NCBI GenBank assembly: GCA_963780755.1 | Contig: CAWACX010000001.1 | Location: 744,001 to 808,000 of the forward strand | Length of the DNA: 64,000 bases | Source of the DNA: JALYNX01 sp963780755 | GTDB lineage: Bacteria > Actinomycetota > Acidimicrobiia > Spongiisociales > ZC4RG35 | Reading direction: 5' to 3' | In this document: positions 24,876 to 33,738 of the stretch, piece by piece | Position numbering within the stretch: the first letter of the stretch is position 1 | How the letters are laid out: each line of letters begins with the position of its first letter | The notes under the pieces: model-generated | Told to the model about the DNA's origin: nothing | The model's database searches: none | Seen by the model: the letters and a program-made list of their open reading frames with translations, nothing else | Translations under genes and position numbers: made by a program

Positions 24876-26450
24876 TCAGTGGCGGACGGCCTTCTGGCGC
24901 TCGTACTCCTCGCGGATCGCCTTGATCGTGATCCCCTCGTTCGCCTGGTAGGTGGCCGAGGGGTCGTCGAGCCGGCGCATCTTGGCGTCGCCGGCGTGGT
25001 GCACCGCCATCAACTGCCAGGCCTGATTGAAGACCGGGCTCCCCGAGCTGCCGCCCTCGGTCGGGGCGGAGTAGTGCACCCGCATGCTCTCCGCGTCATA
25101 GGCAAGGAGGTCGTTGCCCCGGATCGAGAACTTGAGCCCGCCGCCGGCCGGGTGCCCGATCACATAGACGTAGGCCCCCTCGCTCACCGGCTGGGGCACC
25201 TGAGCGACCTCGATCGGCTGGCCTATGGCCGCCTCGGGCCCGGAGAAGCGGAGGAAGGTCACATCGCAGGTCTCGGGCGGGGAGCTCCAAACGCACTCCA
25301 GCCCGGTGATCACGAGAGCGGCCCCGTCGACCGCCTTGGTGACGTCGAAGACAGCCTGGGCCTCGCCGGGGATCAGCTTTCCCACCCCGGGCTCAGGGCT
25401 GCAGACGTGGGCGTTGGTGATGAGGATCGGAGCCTCTCCCAGGTCGGGGTCGACCAGTGAGCCCCTGATCAAGAACCCGGTCCCCCACGGCTCACCAGAG
25501 GCATCGGTGATCTTCGCCACCGATTCGGCGCACTGCAGCCCTCGGAGCAGGTGGTTGTAGCCAACGGGGAGGGCGGTCCCGAAGATCTTCTCCAACTGAC
25601 CAGGCGAAGTAGGCAGGTCGATCTGGGCGGCTCCCCCGAGCTGGAGCTGGCTGTCGGCCATCGCCACCAGGATCGGATGGTGGGCCTCGAGCTGCCAGAT
25701 ATCGACCAACTGGCGGCGCAGGCTCCGCATCTCGAAGGAGGTGACACTTCGACTGGTCGAGAGCTGCTCAGCCGCTGTGACCGCTTCTTGTTGGGCTCCG
25801 TCGTCACCGAGAGCAACCAGGGCTTCGATCTCGGTGCTCCGGTCCCACACCGAGCGCAGATCCGGGTCTTTCTCGCGGGCCAGCCCTAGGACCTCAGTCG
25901 TCAACCCTGCGATATCGACCGCGTCCGGTAACTCGATGCCATCGCGTTTCGCCCGGCAACTCAACGCGAGGAGATTGACACCATGCCAGGCCGGGTCGGT
26001 GCCGCCCTCATAGCCGGCCCGATAAGCGTCGATGGCGCCGATCAAGTCTTCGACGCGGCCCCCGTCGACGAAGCGCTCCTTGCGCAGCCGGCCCATCAAC
26101 CCGAGCACCTCACCCTTCGCGGTGTCGTCGTCGATCGATTCCAGTGACTCGGCGAGGGCTAGGTCGGCAGCGTGGAAAGCACCGATCTCGATCAACGCCT
26201 GGCAGTACCGGCGGCGGGCACCGGAGCCAACAGCGCCGACCGCGATGGCGGCCTCACCGACATCGATGACGTGTTGGAACTCACGGCGCTCCTCGAGAAG
26301 GGCCATGACCTCGCCGGCGTCTGCGGGGGTGACCGACCCGGCCCACACCTTGGCCCGGACGTCTCCTACCGCAGCCGACAGGTCCTCGGGCTTGCCCGAG
26401 TCGAGGCTGGCCAGAAGCCGCTCACCAAGCGGCGAGTCGAGCAATCCCAT
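24876..26450 (-). CDS. TRAFs-binding-type TPR domain fused to a trypsin-like serine protease
   Basis: A 524-residue protein with no signal peptide or membrane helix, thus predicted cytoplasmic. Residues ~20-255 are helical repeats; GLMGRLRKERFVDGGR ... AIDAYRAGYEGG ... HGVNLLAL matches the TRAFs-binding (MAP3K-associated) TPR pattern. Residues ~290-500 form a chymotrypsin-fold protease with the full triad: H348 in LITNAHVC, D396 in TCDVTFLRF and S469 in TEGGSSGSPVF; GTGFLIRG and VIGHPAGG support the fold. Intracellular trypsin-like domains joined to signalling repeats occur in bacterial immunity and cell-death systems. It is 6 bases behind the alpha/beta-hydrolase gene and 20 ahead of the SLOG-like gene. 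Confidence 0.82.
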   Translation of the reverse strand: MGLLDSPLGERLLASLDSGKPEDLSAAVGDVRAKVWAGSVTPADAGEVMALLEERREFQHVIDVGEAAIAVGAVGSGARRRYCQALIEIGAFHAADLALAESLESIDDDTAKGEVLGLMGRLRKERFVDGGRVEDLIGAIDAYRAGYEGGTDPAWHGVNLLALSCRAKRDGIELPDAVDIAGLTTEVLGLAREKDPDLRSVWDRSTEIEALVALGDDGAQQEAVTAAEQLSTSRSVTSFEMRSLRRQLVDIWQLEAHHPILVAMADSQLQLGGAAQIDLPTSPGQLEKIFGTALPVGYNHLLRGLQCAESVAKITDASGEPWGTGFLIRGSLVDPDLGEAPILITNAHVCSPEPGVGKLIPGEAQAVFDVTKAVDGAALVITGLECVWSSPPETCDVTFLRFSGPEAAIGQPIEVAQVPQPVSEGAYVYVIGHPAGGGLKFSIRGNDLLAYDAESMRVHYSAPTEGGSSGSPVFNQAWQLMAVHHAGDAKMRRLDDPSATYQANEGITIKAIREEYERQKAVRH

Positions 26451-26456
26451 GCCTGC

Positions 26457-27425
26457 TCAGAGGCCGAGGCCCTGGCGAATCGCCGCCTGCACGACCGGTT
26501 GGCGGAAGTACTTTCCGGATGGGTGGCGGAAAGCTCCTCCGTTCGACACCACCTCGTCGACTACCTCAGGCTTTCGGTTGTGCTTGTAGTCGTTGGCGAG
26601 CAATGGGTCGGCGGCGCACACCGGGTCGAGGCGGTCGACCACATTCACCCATCGGGGGAGCTCGTCCGGGAAACCGTCGTCCTTCGACCACTCCGGCCTC
26701 AGATTGTGCTGGACCTCGGACAGCCCCAGGGGCGTGCCCAGCGTGATCAGCATGTCGACTTTCTTCGTGTCCGCCACCCGTTTCAAGCAGTCGTAGGCGA
26801 TCACCGACCCCAGACTGTGGGCGACCACGACGTGAGGCCCACCGTCGATGTCGGCGAGGTCGCCGACGAACCGCTTCCGCACCTCGTCGCGGACCTTGAA
26901 GCTGGACCCGGCTCGGGGGGAATGGCTGGTGTTGAACAGGTAGTGGTGCACATCCCGAAGCAGCACCCGCATCATTGGCTTCTTGATGAACCAGGGAAGG
27001 GGCACTGCCTCGAGCGCCGAGGCGGCCGCTACCCGGGCTTGGGCCGCGACCGGGGGGTCCTGGAGGCCGGGCTCGACGGGCAGGTCCGTCGATTGCGCCT
27101 CGTCGGGATGGTCCAGGTCGTAGTTCGAGATCATCGACTCGATGAAGGCCCTCTCCTCGCCCGTGGCCGAGTCGATGTAGGACTCGTCGACTTCAGTCAG
27201 GGCGCCGGGCTCGACTCCCTCGTATTCGATGGACTCCTGGGCGCCAGGGGCGTCGGTGGCGGCCGCGTACATCACATCAGCCCAATACACCATCGAGGAT
27301 GTCACGCCGTAGACGTCGAGGTCGACTCCGTCGCCACCGTCGGAGAGGTCCCGCTTCCAGGTGCTGAGCAGGCGAGCCGGCGAAGGTTGGTTCATGATGC
27401 CGTGAACGAAGGTGATGTGGCCCAT
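26457..27425 (-). CDS. Alpha/beta hydrolase (lipase/esterase-like)
   Basis: A 322-residue serine hydrolase. The first strand gives ITFVHGI (oxyanion HG), the nucleophile elbow is VVAHSLGSV with S204, the acid is probably D267 in VVDRLDPVC, and the base H301 in AFRHPSGKYF. A long insertion (~50-190) between the first strand and the elbow forms a lid-like region with PWFIKKPMMRVLLRDVHHYLF. No signal peptide, so it should act in the cytoplasm. Substrate unknown; a lipid or peptide ester is possible. It lies 6 bases ahead of the TPR-trypsin gene and 15 behind the lipoprotein gene. The pairing of a trypsin-like and an alpha/beta-hydrolase effector is seen in some proposed bacterial conflict systems. 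Confidence 0.82.
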   Translation of the reverse strand: MGHITFVHGIMNQPSPARLLSTWKRDLSDGGDGVDLDVYGVTSSMVYWADVMYAAATDAPGAQESIEYEGVEPGALTEVDESYIDSATGEERAFIESMISNYDLDHPDEAQSTDLPVEPGLQDPPVAAQARVAAASALEAVPLPWFIKKPMMRVLLRDVHHYLFNTSHSPRAGSSFKVRDEVRKRFVGDLADIDGGPHVVVAHSLGSVIAYDCLKRVADTKKVDMLITLGTPLGLSEVQHNLRPEWSKDDGFPDELPRWVNVVDRLDPVCAADPLLANDYKHNRKPEVVDEVVSNGGAFRHPSGKYFRQPVVQAAIRQGLGL

Positions 27426-27440
27426 GGAGTCCCTCCTGGT

Positions 27441-28416
27441 CTAGGTCGAGCCTAGGTCGACGCCCTCATACAGATACCCGCTGTTGTCGCCCTCGATGTC
27501 CATCTCGATGGTCCCGGTCGGGATCCGGGCGCATCCCCCGTCGCTGTCTCCTCCTGCGGAGAAGCTCTGGATCACATAGGCGACCAGCGGTGCCTCGTCA
27601 GGGGTGGGGCTGCCCCCGGTCGAGCTGATTCCTTCAGGGAAGTCATCAGAGCAGTCGATGGTCACCGGGGAAGAAAGATCGGGTCCCGGGCACATCGATC
27701 TCGACCGAGGCGGCATCCGACCTCCCATCGATCCTGGCTCCGTCGGTCTCACTGAGCTCGAACAACAAGGCGAAGCTATAGCGGGCCCCTTCGTACTCGA
27801 GGCTGGTGGGCACCGGCGGCTGGATCCACCGGTCGGGCGGGAAGCCTTGGCGCTCGGCTACGGCAGTGACGAAGTAGTCGTTCTGTTGCTGCCCCAATTC
27901 GACGGCGAACCCCTCATCGCCACCGGCGACGCAGCTCGCACTGCCTCCCACCGGTATCGGGTCCAGTGAGCAGACGTCCTCGCCCAGGTCGGAGCCGTCG
28001 AACCCGGAGATCTCCAGGCCCACCACTGTCCCGTTGAGCTGGTCCAGGTTCTCGACTGTGAACTGGACCCAGTAGCGCGGGCCACCCAGCTGGGGAACCG
28101 TGTCGGCCGAGAACCCGGCCGGGAAGAACGGGCCATTGGCGGACTCGCCCACGGCGACAGTGACCAGGACCGACCCCGCGCCTCCAGTGAAGTCGAAGAC
28201 CGCGGCAGCGATCACCGGGGGCAGGGTGGCCGGCGGCTGAGAGCCGGTGGTGTTCGTCGCCTCCGACGTCGTGGTCTCCTGGCCGGCTGCAGTTGTCGTC
28301 GTCGTATCGAGGGTGGTCGAGCTGGTGTCCCCGGTTGTCGTGCTTGCGTCGCTCCCGCCGGCGCAGGCGGCGAGCATCAGGGACAACGCCAGGGTCGATG
28401 CGGTGGTGCGGTTCAT
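27441..28416 (-). CDS. Lipoprotein of the TIR/trypsin cluster, frame broken
   Basis: The signal peptide has a lipobox, LMLAACAGG, then a Thr/Ser-rich linker (~22-65). The mature domain (~70-320) looks beta-rich: VFDFTGGAGSVLVTVAVGE, YWVQFTVENLDQLNGTVVGLEISG. Cysteines occur in VCSLD and SCVAGG. The frame breaks near 27683 in CCCGGG; dropping one base gives DVPGPDLSSPVTIDCSDDFPEG and a natural end at 27441. No family recognised. Its place inside the tight array, between the transmembrane TIR receptor and the hydrolase, suggests an outer, possibly ligand-sensing component; this is inference from context only. Confidence 0.72.
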
Positions 28417-28464
28417 CCCTTACTCCTCACCCCGGAGTTGGGGGCGACCACCCTACGCGGTCAT

Positions 28465-30514
28465 TCACGGCGCGGGGCACACGACAGGCCCCACCGGGTC
28501 ACCGGGGAGGCTGTTCGCCTCCTCGAGGTAGGCATCTGCGGTGTCGCTCAGCCCCAACCGGCACTCGTAGACGAACGCCAGTGCCACGAAGAACTCGCGC
28601 TTGCTCGCGAGGTCCGGAGCGAGCTCGGCGGCAGTCTCGAACTCCGTGATCGCAGCTTCGTTGTCCTCGTTGAGCACATGGACAGACCCGAGGGTGCCGT
28701 GGGCATCCGCAGCGACGTCCAACAACCTGGGATCGGACTCGATGACCGGCATCAGCGCCTTCGAGAAGGTCCCGCGCCTCTCGTCGCCTGTCGACCCCGT
28801 GGTTGTAGAGGCAGAGGTTGATCCGTGCCGTCTCGAGCCGCGACCGCTCCGGGAGAAACGAGAACCCGGGGGCATCCATCAAGGCCACCTCGTCGAATCG
28901 GGCGAGGGCGGCTTCGAGGCCCTCGATGTCCCCGGGGCACCATCTCCCCCGCAAGGCTCTCCCTTTGATCGTTGGAATCCGACTTCCGCCATTCCGAAAT
29001 GGGCGCGGGCGTAGCTCGGCTCGAGCTCCAAAGCACGCTCGAAATATCCCTCGGCGTCGTCGAGATCCTCCTGCAGTCCGCTCACGTTTCCCAGGAGGTT
29101 GAAGACCACCTCCTTGCCATTGCTGTCGACCCTCGATCCGGGCCAGTCGATCGAAGCTTGGACGAAGCGCTCTTCGGCCCGGTCGAACTCGCCCAGTTGG
29201 TAGAAGCTGAGCCCGACCGCGAGCTCGGTCAGTGCAGTGATCTTCGGCCCGAGGCGCTGGGCGGCGATGCTCAAGGTCCCCGGGTCGGTGCTGAGAATGG
29301 TCTGGTCGTCCAGGGCGTAGGCGCCAGCGAGCTCCTTGGCCCCGGTCAGGCCCCGGTCGGAGACGAAGAACTCGGTATATGAGCACGGGAGCGCCGTTCT
29401 CGGTGTCCAGGGTCCCGTAGACCACGACGTCGGCCGCCACCCTCGACGCCAGCTCGGCGGCTTCTAGCGCCCGTTCCTCAGGCGTGTCCCCGGCCAGCGG
29501 CCCCACTTCTTCCGGACCGGCGACTGCGACCTCGACATCGGTCTCTTCGGCCACCGCCTCCTCGATCTGTCGGAACAGGGCATCCGAGACGCTCGAGGCC
29601 GACTCACCATCCGAGGTGAACTCGGCGACCGCGATGTTGAAGTCACCCCCGATCGGCCCCAGCGTCACCACCAAGTTCGCTGTCCCCTGCGACACGGCTC
29701 CGTCCTCGTCTCGGACGGTGAAGCCGAACGAGTCTGGCCCTGCATATCGGGAGGGCCCGGTGTATGAGACCAGGCCCTCTCCGAGGTCGGAGACGCTGCC
29801 ACCGTGGGTGGACTCGTTGTCGACCGCGACCGACAGCTCCCCGGAGCCATCGTCCTCGACCCAGGCGAGAAGATCGATCTCGGTCGGGATGTCCCCGATC
29901 GCGGTTACCGGCTCTGGAGTGATGGAGGGGGGCCGGTTCCCCCGCACCACCAGCGCAACCCCGAGCACTGCCACGATCAGGATTGCCGCGCCCAGCCATG
30001 CCCAGAGGGGAAACCCATGCCAACGGCGGCGCCAGCCCCCGATGTGCTCGACGAGATTGTCGACGTCGTCGTCGAAGCGGTCGGGGCGAATCGTGATCGC
30101 TTGACGACCCGGGAGAGTTCGCAACGGCTCTGGAAGCTGGTCCGCGGTGGGCAGTTGGGCGTCCCCGACCAGGACCGGGATCACCTGGACCCTCCCCATC
30201 TCGAGCGCGATCGCGATCTCGCGACGGACCCAGTCGTCGGGATCGTCGAGCCGGCGCTTGCCCCCGGCATCGGCTGTCAGCCAGTCGGGTCCGATGATCG
30301 CGAGGAGGACATCGCTCCTGTTGAGCGCTTGGTCCAGCGTGGTGGCGAAGTCCTGGCCAGGAGGGATGGTCTCGTGGTCCAACCAGATCGCCTTGCTCGC
30401 GTAGTAATCGGTGAGCGCGGCGTGAAGCCGGCCCGCATGTCCTCCCGCATCACTCCGGCGATAGCTGATGAAGATGTCCGGGCTGGCCAGACCGCGTTTG
30501 ATCGAGGCGATCAG
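28465..30514 (-). CDS. Transmembrane TIR receptor with outer Ig-like, FlgO/TolB-like and TPR parts, frame broken
   Basis: The N-terminus is a TIR domain: DIFISYRRSDAGGHAGRL, WLDHETIPPGQDF, DVLLAIIGPDWLTA, DDWVRREIAIALEMGRVQVI (E at the usual catalytic-glutamate position). WRRRWHGF then precedes one membrane helix (WLGAAILIVAVLGVALVV), so TIR is predicted inside and the rest outside. Outside follow a cadherin/Big-like domain (RYAGPDSFGFTVRDEDGAVS), a FlgO/TolB-like segment (FNIAVAEF ... AADVVVYGTLD) and TPR-like repeats (FERALELEPSYARAHFG; ITEFETAAELAPDLA). Three indels break it, near 29379, 28931-28938 and 28771. The start is unclear: no ATG, GTG or TTG lies between an in-frame stop at 30532 and the TIR; CTG at 30514 overlaps the upstream stop (CTGA). 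Confidence 0.8.
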
Positions 30515-32079
30515 TCCGATGCGGAGAATCTACTGCCGGGTGCCGTCGGCTCCTTGGCGGTCGCGGTGATCAGCGCCATCACCGCATCATCGGGATCTGC
30601 ATCGGCGTCGATCATGAGCAAGGTGGGGCCGTCGTCAGCCGTGCCGAGCGCCGAGTCGAGGAGGGGCCGATCGGTCTCGCTGTCGACCAGGAGAACCGTT
30701 CGCGGCATGGCCAGTTCCACTTTGAGGAGCTCGATCTCGTCGATGCACCCCTGGTTGTCTGGCCCAAACCCACGAAGGTCCATGATCACCGCGTCGCTCT
30801 GCCTCAACAGCTCGGTCACGGTCGGACGCCAGGTGTCGTCGAAGCAGAAGAACTCCTCGACCCGGTACCGGCCGTCGGGATCGGCGCGGGAGTCGAGGCT
30901 TCGCATGCGCTCACTCAAGGCCTCGGCACTATCGATGAACAAGCGCCGGAGGCGGCCGGACACGAAGGTGAGGAACTCGTCCGGCTCCACGGAGGCAACG
31001 GCCAGGTCGGGCCCACCGATCATCCGCACCGGGCCCAGGTGACGCCACCGCGCCGTGATGGCGTCGAGAAGCCGGTAACCCTGAGGTCGCGGGGAGAACA
31101 CCCGGAGCATCAAGAGCCCGGAAGGAGCCGGCGGATCGGACAGGAGGAGCCATGAGAAATACGCGATGACGCCGATGCCGACATAGACGAGCAGGCCGAC
31201 CCCAAACGCGGCCCAGTTGGCCGAGCTGATGCTTGTCGAGGAGTCGAGAGCGAACACCAGGAAGACCGACCCGAGGAGGAGCATCTGGTCGGAGAAGCCG
31301 TTGCGCCTGTACCAATGTGAGAGGAGCCACACCACCCCCGTCGCCACCGCCAGGAAAATCAGGAAGCCTGCAACCTGGATCGCCAGAATCGCCGTGAAGA
31401 CATCGCTGATCCCGAGGCCAAGGGCCAGCTCGACCCAGGCGAGGAGCAGGGGATCGGACCCGACGACCCCGAAGAAGCCGAGAATTGCAGCCATCATCGC
31501 TCCCAGGACGAGCGTGCCCACCCCGCGCAACGGCCGGGAGAGGAAGAGGATCACCGCGGCCGTGGGGATCAGGTACCACACCCAGATCGCGAGAAAGTTC
31601 AACGGTGGCCCTTCTGCAAATTGATCTTCGATGACCAGAAGGGCGAAGTACACCCCAACCGACCCCCACACCCAGCGCCGAGCGCCCCGGGTGACGATCC
31701 AGACCCCGAGCACCGTCACCCATGAGTACAACATGGTGAAGAAGATGAGGTCGTGAAGCGACATCATGTCGTTCCACGCCAGATAGAGCGTGGCGTAGCC
31801 CAGCCCGGTGAGCAGCCCGATGGCGATGACGAGGATGATGTTGCGCCGGGCCCCTCGAGCGATCCCCTGAGGATCGGGTGAGACCGGATGTCGTTCGGCC
31901 TGCGAAGCAGATGCAACAAAGGGGGTCGAGGCCGTGTCGGCGGCGCTCCGCTGGTTCATGTGCCGGATCACAGACTTGCGATAGCGCCGCAGGAGCAGCC
32001 AGGTCACGGGGAGAGCGAGCGCTGCCCCGAACACCGAAAGGGCGAAGGTGAGACCCCACAGGAAGTCTCCGTCAATCAT
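30511..32079 (-). CDS. Polytopic membrane protein with TIR-like C-terminal domain
   Basis: A 522-residue protein. About nine hydrophobic helices fill residues ~5-345 (first FLWGLTFALSVFGAALALPVTWLL, then a hydrophilic loop and the main bundle from ~83). The C-terminal ~170 residues are soluble: LRVFSPRPQGYRLLDAI, GPVRMIGGPDLA, SGRLRRLFIDSAE, DGRYRVEEFFCFDDTWR and LLRQSDAVIMDLRGFGPDNQGCIDEIELL. The last block mimics the TIR core (DV-L-I ... E), so I call it TIR-like; exact family is not recognised. GGAGG lies 8 bases ahead of ATG 32079, and the rnj stop is only 24 bases upstream. Its end touches the TIR receptor gene. Confidence 0.72.
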   Translation of the reverse strand: MIDGDFLWGLTFALSVFGAALALPVTWLLLRRYRKSVIRHMNQRSAADTASTPFVASASQAERHPVSPDPQGIARGARRNIILVIAIGLLTGLGYATLYLAWNDMMSLHDLIFFTMLYSWVTVLGVWIVTRGARRWVWGSVGVYFALLVIEDQFAEGPPLNFLAIWVWYLIPTAAVILFLSRPLRGVGTLVLGAMMAAILGFFGVVGSDPLLLAWVELALGLGISDVFTAILAIQVAGFLIFLAVATGVVWLLSHWYRRNGFSDQMLLLGSVFLVFALDSSTSISSANWAAFGVGLLVYVGIGVIAYFSWLLLSDPPAPSGLLMLRVFSPRPQGYRLLDAITARWRHLGPVRMIGGPDLAVASVEPDEFLTFVSGRLRRLFIDSAEALSERMRSLDSRADPDGRYRVEEFFCFDDTWRPTVTELLRQSDAVIMDLRGFGPDNQGCIDEIELLKVELAMPRTVLLVDSETDRPLLDSALGTADDGPTLLMIDADADPDDAVMALITATAKEPTAPGSRFSASD

Positions 32080-32103
32080 CGAGGCTTACCTCCGCGACGC
32101 CTC

Positions 32104-33738
32104 CTAGAGCTCCATCACCACCGGGACGATCACCGGCTTGCGCGCGGTCTCTGCCCTGATCACCTTGCCCACCGCGGAGCGCACCGTCTTCTGCAGCTCT
32201 CCGATGTCACTGCGACCGCCGGCGTGCTCCTCGATCGCCTGACGGACCGCCTCTGCCGACTTCTCAAGGACCGCAGTCGGATCGTCCATCAACCCGTGGC
32301 TGTCGAGGTCCGGGCCGTACAGGATCTCCCCGGTGTCGTGGTCGATCCCAACGGTGACCACCACCACACCTTCGTCTGCGAGATGGGACCGGTCACGAAG
32401 CACGGCATTCTGGACATCGCCTACCGCCGACCCGTCCAGGTAGACGTACCCGGAAGGCACGGCGCGCCGCTCGACCATCGTCTTCTTCCCGCTGAGGATC
32501 ACCCGATCGCCGTCTTCCAGGACGTCGACATGGCGGACGCCCATCGTCCTCGCCAGCTCGGCATGGGCGTGGAGGTGGCGGTACTCGCCGTGCACCGGGA
32601 CGAAGGCCCGAGGTCGAATCAGGTTGAGGAAGGTGAGCAACTCCTCACGGTTGGCATGCCCCGATACATGGACGTCGGCGTTCTGGCCGTGGACCACCCG
32701 CGCCCCCCGTCGGGTCAGGTTAGAGATCACCTTGGACACTGCGCTCTCGTTGCCCGGGATCGGCTTGGCCGAGATCAGCACGGTGTCGTTGGCGCCTAGC
32801 TCCACGAACCGGTGACGGCCCTGGGACATGAGAGAGAGGGCGGCAAAGGGCTCCCCCTGGCTCCCGGTGGTGATCATCAATTGCTTGTCGGGAGGCAGGC
32901 CCTCGAGAGCGGTGATGTCGACCAGAGACTTCTCGGGGATCTCGAGTAGGCCCAGCTCCTTCGCCAGCACCGTGTTGCGCTGCATCGAGCGGCCGAAGAA
33001 GGCGATCTTGCGCCCCGAGGCGATGCCGGCGTCGGCTATCTGCTGGACCCGGTGGATGTGGGAGGAGAAGCAGGCGGCGAACACTCTCCCCGGGGCATCC
33101 CGCACTATGTCGGCGATGGGCCGCCCCACCGAGCTCTCCGACGGCTCGAAACCCGGCCTCTCAGCGTTGGTCGAGTCTGCGAGCAACAAGCGCACCCCGC
33201 GCCTGCCAAGCGTGGCGAAAGCTGGGAGATCGGTCGGCACCTGGTCGATCGGCGTGGGGTCGAGCTTGAAGTCCCCGGAATGGACGATCACCCCCTCCGG
33301 CGTGTCGAGGGCCACTGCGGCGGCCTCGGGGATGGAGTGGCTGACCGGAATCAGTTGGAATCGAAACGGCCCGTGGTCGACCCAACTCTTGAAACCGACG
33401 ACGCGGAGATCGGCCTCCACCCCCAACTCGTCGATCCTCCCCCTGGCCAACTCCATGCTGAGCCTGGTGCCGTAGACCGGCACCGGAACCGCCTTGAGGA
33501 AATAGGCAAGGGCACCGGTGTGGTCCTCGTGCCCGTGGGTGATGATCACACACTCGACGTCCGCAGAACGCGCCGCGAGCCAGGACCAATCAGGGAAGAC
33601 GAGGTCGACACCGAGCATGTCCTCCTCGGGAAACATGAGCCCGCAGTCGATCAAGGCGATCCGCCCGTCGATCTCCACGGCGGCGCAGTTGCGACCGATC
33701 TCCCCGAGGCCCCCCAGGAAAGTGACCGAGACGCTCAC
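32104..33738 (-). CDS. rnj: Ribonuclease J
   Basis: A metallo-beta-lactamase-fold 5'-3' exo- and endoribonuclease for mRNA decay and rRNA maturation. Key motifs: FLGGLGEIGRN at the start, zinc ligands in ITHGHEDHTGAL, HSIPEA, HSGDFKLDPTP, the beta-CASP part with DSTNAERPG, CFSSHIHRVQQ, TTGSQGEP, and the C-terminal VHGEYRHLHAHAELA and VSGHANREEL. Start GTG at 33738 overlaps the dapA stop by 4 bases (GTGA) and gives 544 residues, the usual size. Because an indel hides the dapA stop in frame, the two genes look fused in the raw sequence; they are not. With rny this genome has both RNase J and RNase Y. Confidence 0.96.
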   Translation of the reverse strand: MSVSVTFLGGLGEIGRNCAAVEIDGRIALIDCGLMFPEEDMLGVDLVFPDWSWLAARSADVECVIITHGHEDHTGALAYFLKAVPVPVYGTRLSMELARGRIDELGVEADLRVVGFKSWVDHGPFRFQLIPVSHSIPEAAAVALDTPEGVIVHSGDFKLDPTPIDQVPTDLPAFATLGRRGVRLLLADSTNAERPGFEPSESSVGRPIADIVRDAPGRVFAACFSSHIHRVQQIADAGIASGRKIAFFGRSMQRNTVLAKELGLLEIPEKSLVDITALEGLPPDKQLMITTGSQGEPFAALSLMSQGRHRFVELGANDTVLISAKPIPGNESAVSKVISNLTRRGARVVHGQNADVHVSGHANREELLTFLNLIRPRAFVPVHGEYRHLHAHAELARTMGVRHVDVLEDGDRVILSGKKTMVERRAVPSGYVYLDGSAVGDVQNAVLRDRSHLADEGVVVVTVGIDHDTGEILYGPDLDSHGLMDDPTAVLEKSAEAVRQAIEEHAGGRSDIGELQKTVRSAVGKVIRAETARKPVIVPVVMEL

